Assembly (NCBI GenBank): GCA_030148165.1
Contig: JASBTZ010000013.1
Coordinates: forward strand, 1 to 64,000
DNA from: Bacteroidota bacterium
GTDB lineage: Bacteria > Bacteroidota > Bacteroidia > Flavobacteriales_D > Crocinitomicaceae
Length of the DNA stretch: 64,000 bases
Direction of reading: 5' to 3'
This document shows positions 9,214 through 17,791 of the stretch, one piece after another; the stretch's first letter is position 1, and each line of letters begins with the position of its first letter. Under the pieces are notes generated by a model that worked only from the letters and a program-made list of their open reading frames with translations, ran no database searches and was not told where the DNA came from. The translations under genes were made by a program, and so were the position numbers.

Positions 9214-9721
9214 GCTTTGAAATGATATTGGTCGTTGAGTGTCCCTCTACAAATGGAATCGCTACGACTTCGCCGCCGTATGATCGGACTATATCAGATC
9301 CAACGATGTATTTTTTATCATTGGAATCGGTCACATTCGGGTCGTAATCAGCCCCTTTTGCTAAGACTGCTGGCTTAATCGCCTGAATCAAATCGAAAGG
9401 CGTGTCTTCGCTGAACAATATAACCAGATCAACCATTCCCAAGCCGGCAAGTACAAACGCACGATCACTTTCCTCATTTACGGGTCGATCCTTTCCCTTT
9501 CCCTGTTGTCTGATTGATGAATCCGAATTCAAGCCAACAACCAATCTTTGTCCATAAGATGCCGCTTCAGCCAGATAGCTCACGTGACCGCGATGCAGGA
9601 TATCAAAACAACCATTGGTGAAAACCACTTTATCGCCCTTTAATTCCCAACCTCGAATGATAAAGATTGCCTCTTCCAATGAAACGATCTTGTTCACGAT
9701 AAAGTCACTACGTTTCGACAT
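9203..9721 (-). CDS. rfaE2: D-glycero-beta-D-manno-heptose 1-phosphate adenylyltransferase-like nucleotidyltransferase
   Basis: Cytidylyltransferase-fold enzyme of 172 residues with the nucleotide-binding NGCFDILHRGH (H43 and H46 of the HxxH signature), GLNSDSSIR and the late motif KGADY. These match RfaE2/HldE C-terminal proteins, which make ADP-heptose for lipopolysaccharide or other glycans. The kinase half (HldE N-terminal) is not attached and not nearby. In Bacteroidota such free-standing proteins are common and the sugar may differ. It lies 3 nt after the flippase-like gene, in the panD group. Confidence 0.85.
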   Translation of the reverse strand: MSKRSDFIVNKIVSLEEAIFIIRGWELKGDKVVFTNGCFDILHRGHVSYLAEAASYGQRLVVGLNSDSSIRQQGKGKDRPVNEESDRAFVLAGLGMVDLVILFSEDTPFDLIQAIKPAVLAKGADYDPNVTDSNDKKYIVGSDIVRSYGGEVVAIPFVEGHSTTNIISKLKD

Positions 9722-9724
9722 CTT

Positions 9725-10684
9725 TTAAACTTTAATTCTGCGTTGAATGATAAATAATGAGATTAACCCAAGTACGACGATCAGTAATGTTTGGATCACC
9801 CATACAAATATACCATAAGCAGCGAAATCAATTTCGTATAGGAAAAGTACCTGCGTTACCCAGGCCGGATATGCACCTAGTCCTCCGGGTAATATGGCAA
9901 TGGCAGCAGCGCCAACGATGAATGCCCCGAATACACACTCGATGGGCATATTTTTCGTTTCCTGAAAAGCCTGAGCTGCAACCCAGATCATACCAACGTA
10001 ACAAACCCAAATAAAAATAGTGTGAAGGAGAAAGGCCCATTTCTTTTTCATGGTCCAGATCGATTTCAACCCTTCCAAGAAGCCTTTAATCTTGTCATTC
10101 AGGAATTTTCGAATCTTTTCTACTTTAATGTATAAGACTAATCCGACAGCTCCCATCACAATTCCCGCTCCTCCAATTATCCAGATCCAATTAAATCCGG
10201 ACTGGTCGTTCGTTTCCGTAATTTCTTTGAATTGGTCTGTATTGATCTGCAAATAACCCGAAATAAGAAAAACAAGACCAAGCATGAGCACATCAATAAC
10301 TCTTTCAATGATTATCGTGGCAAATCCTTTCTCAAATGGAACATCTTCAGCGGAGGCTAGTAATCCTGCTCGGGCAACTTCACCTGAACGCGGAACTGTA
10401 TAATTAATAATGTAACCCGACATGACGGAGTAAAATGAACTGCTGAATCGTGGTTTGTAACCCAGCGGTTCGAGAAGGAATAACCAGCGATAAGCTCTGC
10501 TCATGTGACTCAGAACGGCAAGTAAAAGGCTCAAAATCACCCAAAAGTAATTCGCTTCAAAAATGGCGTTGTAGGTCTGATCGACATCCTTCTGAGTAAG
10601 CCCACTGATAAAATACCATGTCAGGTACACACCGATACCGGCAGGTATAATAATCTTTAATGACTTAATGATCTGTCCTTTCAA
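9725..10684 (-). CDS. Flippase-like integral membrane protein (UPF0104/AglD, LPG-synthase transmembrane family)
   Basis: Protein of 319 residues with about eight hydrophobic segments. Family marks include YRWLFLLEPLGYKPRF, the conserved PRSGEVARAG stretch, FEKGFATIIIERVIDVLMLG, and the glycine-rich ILPGGLGAYPAW near the end. The family covers the membrane part of lysylphosphatidylglycerol synthase and related presumed lipid or glycolipid flippases. The substrate is unknown. It follows panD by 2 nt and precedes rfaE2 by 3 nt, so the three share a transcript, and the rfaE2 link hints at envelope lipid or glycan work. Confidence 0.85.
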   Translation of the reverse strand: MKGQIIKSLKIIIPAGIGVYLTWYFISGLTQKDVDQTYNAIFEANYFWVILSLLLAVLSHMSRAYRWLFLLEPLGYKPRFSSSFYSVMSGYIINYTVPRSGEVARAGLLASAEDVPFEKGFATIIIERVIDVLMLGLVFLISGYLQINTDQFKEITETNDQSGFNWIWIIGGAGIVMGAVGLVLYIKVEKIRKFLNDKIKGFLEGLKSIWTMKKKWAFLLHTIFIWVCYVGMIWVAAQAFQETKNMPIECVFGAFIVGAAAIAILPGGLGAYPAWVTQVLFLYEIDFAAYGIFVWVIQTLLIVVLGLISLFIIQRRIKV

Positions 10685-10686
10685 AC

Positions 10687-11037
10687 TCAGTCTAAACGGT
10701 TAGTGCTCTCATTTGGAAATACAAGAGTTGGTTTGAATGTTTTCGCTTCTTCAAAATCCATAAACCCATAGCCAATAATAATGACAATATCTCCCACTGA
10801 AACGCGTCTTGCGGCCGGTCCATTCATGCATATCTCTCCGGATCCTCTCTCTCCTTTTATTACATAAGTCTCCAACCGCTCTCCATTATTGATGTTCACT
10901 ATTTGGACGCGTTCACCTTCAATAATATTGGCCGCTTCCATAAGATCCTCATCAATTGTAATACTTCCAATATAATTGAGGTCCGCTTGTGTTATTCGAA
11001 CCCGATGAAGTTTTGATTTAACTACTTGTACTAACAT
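10687..11037 (-). CDS. panD: Aspartate 1-decarboxylase precursor
   Basis: Makes beta-alanine from L-aspartate for pantothenate and CoA. It has 116 residues, the normal size. The self-cleavage site is G24-S25 in YIGSITID, which yields the pyruvoyl group on Ser25. Active-site K9, R54-type basic residue and the NGPAARR loop are also visible. It heads a leftward operon (panD, flippase, rfaE2) with its own -7 box, although panC is the next gene upstream on the same strand, only 50 bp away. Confidence 0.96.
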   Translation of the reverse strand: MLVQVVKSKLHRVRITQADLNYIGSITIDEDLMEAANIIEGERVQIVNINNGERLETYVIKGERGSGEICMNGPAARRVSVGDIVIIIGYGFMDFEEAKTFKPTLVFPNESTNRLD

Positions 11038-11056
11038 CTTACCAATGATTGCTTCG

Positions 11057-11064
11057 CAAATTTA
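11057..11064 (-). promoter_or_regulatory. -7 box for the panD operon
   Basis: On the minus strand this reads TAAATTTG, a full match to TAnnTTTG, 19 nt before the panD ATG (11037). A CTTG stands 18 nt further upstream as a partial -33 box. It lies in the 50-bp gap after panC. Confidence 0.6.
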
Positions 11065-11087
11065 CGGTATTATTCGCAAATGCAAGG

Positions 11088-11933
11088 CTATGTAAGTTGC
11101 ATATTATCGATGAGCCGGACCCCATTGCAAAACGCGGCAATGCATGCGCGTGCGCCCGGCACCCATTCGTTCAGGAAACGCAATGTGTGAGGATGTACGA
11201 TTTCGAAGTATTCAAGCTCTAAAGTGGAATTTTCGAAATTTCGCTTAACCATTTCCTTGATTTCGCTAATTGAATGATCTTTTGCAAGTTCCTTTGCTTT
11301 TGAAAGTGAGTTATAGATGACAAGTGCGTCTTGTTTATCCTTCTCACTTAACCTGAAATTACGGCTACTACTGGCTAAACCCGAATTTTCTCTAATAATA
11401 TCACAACCCACTACTTCTTTCTCTAAACCGCATTTTTCGACCATGAACCTCATTATAGCAAGTTGTTGATAATCCTTTTCGCCAAAATAAGCTCTTGTGG
11501 GATGTAAGATTTCATAGAATCGATAGATAACATCTACCACACCTTGAAAATGGCCAGGTCGAAATTCCCCTTCCATCGTTGTTGCTAATTCGCCGAGATC
11601 GATATTTACAGACGTGAAATCCTTCGGATAGACATCATCTACTTCGGGTATAAAAACAATTACCTGACTGCCGTAATGGTCAAGCAGAGCAAGGTCTTCC
11701 TCTATTTTTCGAGGGTATTTCTCTAAATCCTCCGGATTGTTGAATTGTTTCGGATTAACAAAGATGCTCAGCACCGTAATGTCATTCTCCTCGTTCGATC
11801 GGTCGATCAGAGATAAATGCCCATGATGCAACGCTCCCATTGTCGGAACAAAACCAATATTTTGATCCTGGAATTCCGATTGAAGAAAATTCTTTATCGA
11901 ATTTGCTGAATAAAACGTCTTTAATTTACCCAT
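11088..11933 (-). CDS. panC: Pantothenate synthetase (pantoate--beta-alanine ligase)
   Basis: Joins pantoate and beta-alanine with ATP. It has 281 residues, as expected. The ATP site is seen in FVPTMGALHHGHLSL and the later loop SSRNFRLS. FVNPKQF, EGEFRPGHFQGV and YFGEKDYQQ are family motifs. I chose the ATG at 11933: a TTG 24 nt upstream overlaps a -7 promoter box at 11955-11962 and would put the start before the transcript. It pairs functionally with panD just downstream. Confidence 0.96.
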   Translation of the reverse strand: MGKLKTFYSANSIKNFLQSEFQDQNIGFVPTMGALHHGHLSLIDRSNEENDITVLSIFVNPKQFNNPEDLEKYPRKIEEDLALLDHYGSQVIVFIPEVDDVYPKDFTSVNIDLGELATTMEGEFRPGHFQGVVDVIYRFYEILHPTRAYFGEKDYQQLAIMRFMVEKCGLEKEVVGCDIIRENSGLASSSRNFRLSEKDKQDALVIYNSLSKAKELAKDHSISEIKEMVKRNFENSTLELEYFEIVHPHTLRFLNEWVPGARACIAAFCNGVRLIDNMQLT

Positions 11934-11954
11934 TTCTCCCCGAGTAGAAAGGCA

Positions 11955-11962
11955 CAAAACTA
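11955..11962 (-). promoter_or_regulatory. -7 box for panC
   Basis: Minus strand TAGTTTTG, a full match to TAnnTTTG, 21 nt before the panC ATG. No clear TTTG lies 19 nt upstream. It shares the divergent gap with the promoter of the next rightward gene. Confidence 0.5.
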
Positions 11963-11995
11963 TCCGTTTTTGTTGAAGTTCCGCTTTTTTTTCTA

Positions 11996-12003
11996 TATTT
12001 TTG
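11996..12003 (+). promoter_or_regulatory. -7 box for the GT5 gene
   Basis: TATTTTTG, a full match to TAnnTTTG, 25 nt before the ATG at 12029. A TTTG at 11969-11972 stands 23 nt upstream, slightly longer than the ideal 19. Confidence 0.5.
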
Positions 12004-12028
12004 TAAGGTTAAAATCAATTCACATTTC

Positions 12029-12850
12029 ATGGATAAAAAGAAAGTACTATTTATCTCGCAAGAGGTAGCACCTTTTTTGCCAAAATCTGAAATAGCAACG
12101 TCTATTCGAAATTTAGCTCAGGGGATTCAAGAAGGAGGAAAAGAAATTCGTGTGTTCATGCCTAGATTCGGCGTGATCAATGAAAGAAGACATCAATTGC
12201 ACGAGGTGATACGCTTATCAGGTATGAACATGATCATCGATGATAACGATCATCCGTTAATCATAAAAGTGGCATCTATTTCTGCAGCAAGAATGCAGGT
12301 GTATTTCATTGACAATGAAGAATACTTCAAACGAAAAGCTGTTGTAACGGATGACAAAGACAATGAATTCGAGGATAACGACGAAAGAAGTATGTTCTTT
12401 TGCCGTGGAGTTCTTGAAACAGTAAAGAAACTCGGATGGCAGCCTGATGTTATTCACTGTAATGGATGGATGACATCTTTGATGCCTCTTTATATTAAAG
12501 AACTCTATAAAGACGACCCACATTTCGAAAACACGAAAGTGGTTTATAATATGTTCGACAAAGGCTTTAACACAAATTGGGATGATCGATTTAGTGAAAA
12601 ACTTAAATTTGATGGCTTCTCTGAAGAGGTGGTAAAAGACTTTGAACAGGTAGATTATAAAAGCTTAAGTGAAGCTATTGTGAAATATGTTGACGGTCTG
12701 AGCGTTGGAAGTGAAGAACTAAGCGATGATCTACGTGCTGTATTCGACGGTGCTGACTGTCCAAAACTGGACTTTGTTGCCGAAGAAAGTCACACTAAAG
12801 AGGTCTCGGAATTTTTAGACAAGATAATTGAAGCAGAAGTTTTTATATAA
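12029..12850 (+). CDS. Half-length glycogen/starch synthase-like protein (GT5 N-terminal domain only)
   Basis: Protein of 273 residues that matches only the N-terminal Rossmann half of GT5 starch/glycogen synthases: VLFISQEVAPF at the start, MPRFG, YFIDNEEYF, CRGVLETVKKLGWQPDVIHCNGW. A full synthase is about 480 residues and needs the C-terminal nucleotide-sugar half, which is absent. The substrate loop KxGGL of true synthases reads KSEIATSI here. It is therefore unlikely to polymerise glucose. The family is known in Bacteroidota, next to panC and DUF4270 genes as here, but its role is not. It has its own promoter and ends 4 nt before the next start. Confidence 0.75.
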   Translation: MDKKKVLFISQEVAPFLPKSEIATSIRNLAQGIQEGGKEIRVFMPRFGVINERRHQLHEVIRLSGMNMIIDDNDHPLIIKVASISAARMQVYFIDNEEYFKRKAVVTDDKDNEFEDNDERSMFFCRGVLETVKKLGWQPDVIHCNGWMTSLMPLYIKELYKDDPHFENTKVVYNMFDKGFNTNWDDRFSEKLKFDGFSEEVVKDFEQVDYKSLSEAIVKYVDGLSVGSEELSDDLRAVFDGADCPKLDFVAEESHTKEVSEFLDKIIEAEVFI

Positions 12851-12854
12851 AAGA

Positions 12855-14168
12855 ATGCTAAACAAACCAACTATGTGGCGGAAAGGTTTATTTCTTTCCG
12901 CTACTTTTTTATTAGCTGTTTTGGTCCTTCCGGCCTGCAAAAAGAAAGAAACTCAGATAGGTGGCAATACCATCGATCAGTCCGAATTATTAAACTCAGG
13001 AGGAATAGACACGTTTTCGTTGACCACCTTCACCATCGAAATAGACTCGGTTGTAACAGACAATGCGGCATATGGAATGCTTGGGTCATATCATGATCCG
13101 GTATTTGGAACCATGAGCGCAGAGATTTACACGCAGTTTAGATTATCCGGATTGAGCCCGAATTTCGGAACGGATCCTATCGTGATCGATTCATTTGTGG
13201 TAGGCCTGGTTTACGCTAATTATTACGGCGAAGTCGGTAATCAGACTTTCGAAGCATATGAAATTAACGATGTCAATGGACTTTCAATGGATACTGCCTA
13301 TTACAACACCTCATCCCTGGCAACTACGGGAACCAATCTCGTTCCGCCTGGTATGGAAGTAATTAATGCGGATCCTGCAGAAGTCACTGTAATAGGTGGA
13401 GACACGGTGGGCTCCCAACTCAGAATTCATTTGGATACGGCATTGGCAAGAACGATGATTGATGAAGCAATCATGAATTCAACTACGTTCGAAAGCAATG
13501 AAAACTTTGTGGATTACTTTAAAGGTCTTCACATTAAGACAATGAATGGGTTCCAGGCTTCAGGAGAAGGGGCAATCTTTTATTTTGACCTGAACGATGC
13601 TTCGTCAAAAATGACTATTTACTATACTCAAAATGGTGATCAGAAAGCCTTTGATTTCTTAATTAATTCACAATGTGTCGATTTCAATCATGTTGAAGTA
13701 GATTATACCATGACGGATGTTGAAAATGTAATTGCAGACACCGTTTCGGGTCAGGATCAGTTTTATGCACAGGCCTTTAAAAGTAGAGCGGTAGTAAGGA
13801 TCCCTGGATTGGATAAAATTCCCGCAAATGCTGTCATACACAAAGCATTATTGGAATTGCCTGTACAATATCAAACAGGAACGGCATATGATCCGGGTGG
13901 CGTATTGACAACTGTTGTTAGAGACCAGGAAGAAAGTGAATTATTCTATGCCATTGCTCCTATTTCTTCTTATGATGACTATAGAAAGAGTTTTATCGTG
14001 GATCTTCGTGGTCAGGTTCAGAACATTATTAATGGCACTACAACTAACGACGATATCATTTTATACCCGAGTCTTTTTATTTCTTCAGCGAGCAGAATTA
14101 TATTCAATGGTCCAGATACCGGTAATAAAGCCAAACCAATACTTACAATCATTTATACTGAATTTTAA
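12855..14168 (+). CDS. DUF4270 family lipoprotein
   Basis: Predicted lipoprotein of 437 residues. The signal peptide ends in the lipobox LPAC with C28, followed by KKKE. The beta-rich body, with a repeated asparagine and aspartate content and YDDYRKSFIVDLRGQVQNI near the end, resembles DUF4270 proteins that are found beside glmS in Flavobacteriia. Function is unknown; a cell-surface location is inferred. Start choice: an ATG at 12828 would overlap the upstream gene by 23 nt and lengthen the N-region. The ATGs at 12855 and 12873 both give good signal peptides, and I take the first. glmS starts 6 nt after it. Confidence 0.75.
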   Translation: MLNKPTMWRKGLFLSATFLLAVLVLPACKKKETQIGGNTIDQSELLNSGGIDTFSLTTFTIEIDSVVTDNAAYGMLGSYHDPVFGTMSAEIYTQFRLSGLSPNFGTDPIVIDSFVVGLVYANYYGEVGNQTFEAYEINDVNGLSMDTAYYNTSSLATTGTNLVPPGMEVINADPAEVTVIGGDTVGSQLRIHLDTALARTMIDEAIMNSTTFESNENFVDYFKGLHIKTMNGFQASGEGAIFYFDLNDASSKMTIYYTQNGDQKAFDFLINSQCVDFNHVEVDYTMTDVENVIADTVSGQDQFYAQAFKSRAVVRIPGLDKIPANAVIHKALLELPVQYQTGTAYDPGGVLTTVVRDQEESELFYAIAPISSYDDYRKSFIVDLRGQVQNIINGTTTNDDIILYPSLFISSASRIIFNGPDTGNKAKPILTIIYTEF

Positions 14169-14174
14169 AGCCTT

Positions 14175-16019
14175 ATGTGTGGAATAGTAGGATATATTGG
14201 AGATAAGGATGCTTATCCTATTCTAATAAAAGGATTAAAAAGACTTGAGTATCGAGGATATGACAGTGCAGGTGTAGCTCTGTTGAGCAACAATAGAATC
14301 AATGTGTATAAAAAACAAGGTAAGGTAGCCAATCTCGAAGATCACGCAACGGATAAGGACACTTCCGGCAACGTTGGTATCGGTCATACACGTTGGGCCA
14401 CGCATGGTGCTCCAAATGATGTTAATGCTCACCCTCACTATTCAGAATCAGAAAATATTGCACTAATCCATAATGGTATCATTGAAAACTACGACTCTAT
14501 TAAACAAGAGTTGATTAATAAGGGCTATTCATTTAAAAGTGATACTGACACGGAAGTACTCTGTTTTTTAATCGATGATATCCAGAAGAATACTGGAGTT
14601 AACATCGGAGAAAGTGTCCGACTGGCTTTGCATCACGTTGTTGGGGCTTATGCCCTGGTTGTGATGTCAAAAGACGATCCGGGAACCTTGATAGCAGCTC
14701 GTAAAAGTAGTCCGTTAGTTGTCGGTCTCGGAAAAGACGGAGACTATTACCTGGCTTCAGATGCGACGCCAATTGTAGAGTATACCAAAAAGGTGGTTTA
14801 TCTGGATGACGAAGAGATCGCTGTGGTTAGACCGGGCGAAGAGCTTAAGATTTATGGTATCGACGACATCGAAAAAACACCTTATATCCAGGAATTGGAG
14901 TTACACCTTGAAGAGCTTGAAAAAGGCGGCTATGATCATTTCATGCTGAAGGAGATTCATGAACAACCCAGATCAATTCGGGATTGCTTCAGAGGTCGAT
15001 TGAACACCGATAGTGGCTGGGTATCACTCGGAGGTATTAAAGAATATGAAAATAAGATAGCCAATGCCGACAGGATCATAATGGTGGCTTGTGGAACATC
15101 CTGGCATGCCGCATTAGTCGGTGAATATTTATTTGAAGATTTGGCGAGAATAAATGTTGAAGTAGAATACGCTAGTGAATTCCGTTATCGTAATCCTATC
15201 ATTACTGAAAATGATGTGGTCATTGCCATCTCTCAGTCAGGTGAAACAGCGGACACCCTGGCTGCATTGGAATTAGCCAAATCAAAAGGAGCTACAATAC
15301 TTGGTATTTGCAACGTAGTCGGATCGTCTATCTCAAGGGTTACTGATGCCGGTTCTTATACGCACGCTGGACCTGAAATTGGTGTTGCTTCAACAAAAGC
15401 GTTCACCGCTCAGGTAACCGTTCTAACACTCATGGCTTTAGCACTTGCCCACAAAAAGGGTACACTGAGTGAAACTAAGTTCAGAACTTTGTTGTCTGAA
15501 TTAGAAGCTATTCCTGAAAAAGTGCAGAAAGTGCTTGATGAAAATGATAAGATCGAATTTATTTCAGGACAGTATAAAGATGCTACAAATGCACTCTATC
15601 TTGGAAGAGGAAACTCATTCCCTGTTGCATTGGAAGGAGCGTTGAAACTAAAAGAGATTTCTTATATCCACGCGGAGGGATACCCTGCTGCAGAAATGAA
15701 GCACGGACCTATTGCTTTAATCGACGAAGAGATGCCTGTTTTTGTTATTGCAACAAAAGGAACTTCGTATGAAAAAGTTGTTTCCAACATTCAGGAGGTG
15801 AAAGCTCGTAAGGGTAAGATCATAGCCATTGTGACAGAAGGAGATACGCAAGTGGCTGAATTAGCTGACCATGTCATCGAAATTCCTGAAACAGACGAAC
15901 ATCTCGTACCTTTACTAGCAACGATTCCATTGCAACTACTTTCGTATCATATAGCTGTTATGAGAGGCTGCAATGTCGATCAACCACGTAACCTTGCCAA
16001 ATCTGTAACGGTTGAGTAA
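14175..16019 (+). CDS. glmS: Glutamine--fructose-6-phosphate aminotransferase (isomerizing)
   Basis: Makes glucosamine-6-phosphate from fructose-6-phosphate and glutamine, the entry to UDP-GlcNAc for peptidoglycan and lipid A. It has 614 residues. The glutaminase domain has Cys2 (MCGIVGYIG), YRGYDSAG and GHTRWATHG. Two SIS sugar-isomerase domains carry ACGTSWHA, SQSGETADT, ESGVAS-like EIGVASTKAFTAQ and LGRGNSFPVALEGALKLKEISYIHAEGY. The C-terminal tail is DQPRNLAKSVTVE. No glmS ribozyme is seen upstream, where only 6 nt separate it from the DUF4270 gene. Its last 8 nt overlap the start of the next gene. Confidence 0.97.
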   Translation: MCGIVGYIGDKDAYPILIKGLKRLEYRGYDSAGVALLSNNRINVYKKQGKVANLEDHATDKDTSGNVGIGHTRWATHGAPNDVNAHPHYSESENIALIHNGIIENYDSIKQELINKGYSFKSDTDTEVLCFLIDDIQKNTGVNIGESVRLALHHVVGAYALVVMSKDDPGTLIAARKSSPLVVGLGKDGDYYLASDATPIVEYTKKVVYLDDEEIAVVRPGEELKIYGIDDIEKTPYIQELELHLEELEKGGYDHFMLKEIHEQPRSIRDCFRGRLNTDSGWVSLGGIKEYENKIANADRIIMVACGTSWHAALVGEYLFEDLARINVEVEYASEFRYRNPIITENDVVIAISQSGETADTLAALELAKSKGATILGICNVVGSSISRVTDAGSYTHAGPEIGVASTKAFTAQVTVLTLMALALAHKKGTLSETKFRTLLSELEAIPEKVQKVLDENDKIEFISGQYKDATNALYLGRGNSFPVALEGALKLKEISYIHAEGYPAAEMKHGPIALIDEEMPVFVIATKGTSYEKVVSNIQEVKARKGKIIAIVTEGDTQVAELADHVIEIPETDEHLVPLLATIPLQLLSYHIAVMRGCNVDQPRNLAKSVTVE

Positions 16020-16365
16020 GACTATCAGTCTCAACGATAAGAACAAAGACTTCTTCCACAGTGTGTACGAAGTCGTGAGACTTATTCCGAAAGGTAGAGT
16101 TACCTCATACGGCGCCATTGCAAAATATTTGGGTTCTGCCCGTTCCAGCCGAATGGTCGGATGGGCTATGAATAATGCACACGATCTAAATGACGTCCCC
16201 GCACATAGGGTAGTAAATAGAAATGGATTGTTAACTGGCAAAATGCATTTCAGCACTCCATTAACCATGGAAAACCTTCTCAAAGAAGAAGGGGTTGTTG
16301 TGTTGAATGATCAGATTGTAAACTTCGCTCAAGTTTACTGGGATCCAAACCGTGAATTATTGTAA
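16012..16365 (+). CDS. Alkyltransferase-like (ATL) protein, MGMT family with Cys replaced by Ala
   Basis: Protein of 117 residues homologous to the DNA-binding domain of O6-alkylguanine-DNA methyltransferase: VRLIPKGRVTSYGAIA with the helix-turn-helix, SSRMVGWAMNNAH with the arginine finger, then VPAHRVVNRNG. The alkyl-acceptor Cys of PCHRV is Ala64, the mark of ATL proteins, which bind alkylated guanine, bend the DNA and hand the lesion to nucleotide excision repair. The start must be TTG at 16012: a stop lies in frame at 16006 and no ATG occurs before residue 48. It overlaps glmS by 8 nt, which suggests coupled translation. Confidence 0.88.
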   Translation: MSKTISLNDKNKDFFHSVYEVVRLIPKGRVTSYGAIAKYLGSARSSRMVGWAMNNAHDLNDVPAHRVVNRNGLLTGKMHFSTPLTMENLLKEEGVVVLNDQIVNFAQVYWDPNRELL

Positions 16366-16617
16366 TTCACCAAAAATTTCCATTAGGAATGTATCTTCAT
16401 TCCCTGACAATTTTGCCAAAAAGAAAATTTGTTGTTCAATTTCGCGAATTTCGCTTACCAGATGTTGATCCGGCGAAGAAAAATTACTTTCTTCAATAAG
16501 CGTCATTTGCTCCTTCAACTCTTTCGCCTCCTCAAGGCGTTCCTGATATTCGGATGTACACGAAGTCATGTTCAGTCCGAAAAATAGTAGTAGTACACTA
16601 AAGGTCAAAAACTTCAT
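16357..16617 (-). CDS. Small putative lipoprotein with charged helical body
   Basis: Protein of 86 residues. The signal peptide ends in a lipobox-like MTSC with C20. The rest is acidic and probably helical (QERLEEAKELKEQMTLIEE, then IREIEQQIFFLAKL), possibly a short coiled coil. I do not recognise a family. It converges on the ATL gene with a 9-nt overlap. A box with one mismatch to the -7 consensus (minus strand TTACTTTG, 16623-16630) lies 5 nt before its ATG. Confidence 0.6.
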   Translation of the reverse strand: MKFLTFSVLLLFFGLNMTSCTSEYQERLEEAKELKEQMTLIEESNFSSPDQHLVSEIREIEQQIFFLAKLSGNEDTFLMEIFGELQ

Positions 16618-16703
16618 AGATGCAAAGTAACGACACTATGTTGGATGTCGCAAATAATGTGATAATAACTACGCGATAAATATTCAATAGGTTACACGAA
16701 ATA

Positions 16704-16757
16704 TTCGATGGATCATCGAAAATCGCTTTTTAAGCCCGAAATACCGCTAAAAGCGAT
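16704..16757. repeat. Two adjacent inverted repeats upstream of the SDR gene
   Basis: First: TTCGATG (16704-16710), 3-nt loop, CATCGAA (16714-16720), a perfect 7-bp hairpin. Second: ATCGCTTTT (16722-16730) and AAAAGCGAT (16749-16757), a perfect 9-bp arm pair, with an inner AGC/GCT pair. They lie in the divergent 160-bp gap before the gene at 16778. They could be an operator or a leader structure, and there is no T-run that would make a terminator. Confidence 0.5.
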
Positions 16758-16777
16758 AAAGATCTTAAATTCGTAAC

Positions 16778-17791
16778 ATGAATATTGTGACAGGTGGAAC
16801 AGGATTATTAGGCTCACACTTACTCTTTGAGCTTAGCCAGTCTGAGCTGCCTATTAAAGCCATGTATCGTAAAAAAAGTCGGATTGATCTGGTTAAAGCA
16901 GTATTCCAATACTATGACCCGGATAACGGCGATTCAAAATTTCAAAAGATCCAATGGGTAAAAGGAGATATCCTCGACATCCCCTTTCTAGAAGACTTTA
17001 TTGAAGAAGGGTCTACTGTTTATCATTGTGCTGCTTTGGTTTCTTTCAATCGCAAGGATTTTAACGAGTTGTTAGCTATGAACAAAACGGGTACAGAAAA
17101 TATCGTAAATATCTGTTTGTCCCAAAATGCAAAGAAACTTTGCTATGCCAGTTCAACTGCAGCTGTCGTAGGTGACAATACGATTCAGGTCAATGAAAAA
17201 CTTCAATGGAAAAAAACACCGGAAACAAGTTGTTATTCGATATCTAAATATGCCGCTGAACGAGAGGTTTGGAGAGGAATGGAAGAAGGTCTTGATGCCG
17301 TAATTGTTAACCCCTGTGTGATATTGGGCGCCGGGGATTGGAATGAAAGCTCGTTAACAATATTCAAGACGGTGAGTAAGGGACGGTCTTTTTATCCTCC
17401 CGGTTCAAATGCAACCGTTGACGCACGAGATGTTGCAACGATCATGGTAGAGTTGGTTAAAAAGGATATTAGCAACGAACGATTTCTGTGTATCGGATCA
17501 AATCAAAGTTTTAAAGAGCTCATCACAGAGATAGCTGATCAATTAAACGTCAGAAAACCTTCAAAAGTGATCAGTAGATGGCAGGCGAATTTGGTGCGCG
17601 CATTGCTGTCATTTGCTTCGTTATTTACCGGAAAGCGGCCGGCGATGACAAAAGAAACGGTCACCAGTCTGTTTAGTGATAAGCAATACAATAATCAAAA
17701 AATTGTTCAGACCCTTGATTATTCGTTTTATTCACTCAATGAGCAGGTTGAAAATGCTGTTCGCGGTCAAATTCAATCAAAGAATTCGTAA
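16778..17791 (+). CDS. NAD-dependent epimerase/dehydratase (extended SDR, 3-beta-HSD-like)
   Basis: Rossmann oxidoreductase of 337 residues. The nucleotide loop is GGTGLLG at 6-12, the catalytic pair Y153 and K157 are in YSISK, and ASSTAAV gives the upstream serine. NPCVILGAGDW follows, as in dihydroflavonol reductase or 3-beta-HSD type SDRs. The substrate cannot be told; sugar nucleotides, steroids and polyketide-like ketones are all used by this family. A near-consensus -7 box (TAAATTCG, 16766-16773) lies 4 nt before the ATG. Its end overlaps the converging gene by 19 nt, the largest such overlap here. Confidence 0.85.
   Translation: MNIVTGGTGLLGSHLLFELSQSELPIKAMYRKKSRIDLVKAVFQYYDPDNGDSKFQKIQWVKGDILDIPFLEDFIEEGSTVYHCAALVSFNRKDFNELLAMNKTGTENIVNICLSQNAKKLCYASSTAAVVGDNTIQVNEKLQWKKTPETSCYSISKYAAEREVWRGMEEGLDAVIVNPCVILGAGDWNESSLTIFKTVSKGRSFYPPGSNATVDARDVATIMVELVKKDISNERFLCIGSNQSFKELITEIADQLNVRKPSKVISRWQANLVRALLSFASLFTGKRPAMTKETVTSLFSDKQYNNQKIVQTLDYSFYSLNEQVENAVRGQIQSKNS

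Noticed and set aside
11934-11957. TTG extension of panC
   Set aside because: It overlaps the -7 box at 11955-11962, and the ATG at 11933 gives the normal pantothenate synthetase N terminus.
14169-14174. glmS ribozyme
   Set aside because: Only 6 nt separate the upstream stop from glmS; there is no room for the ribozyme.
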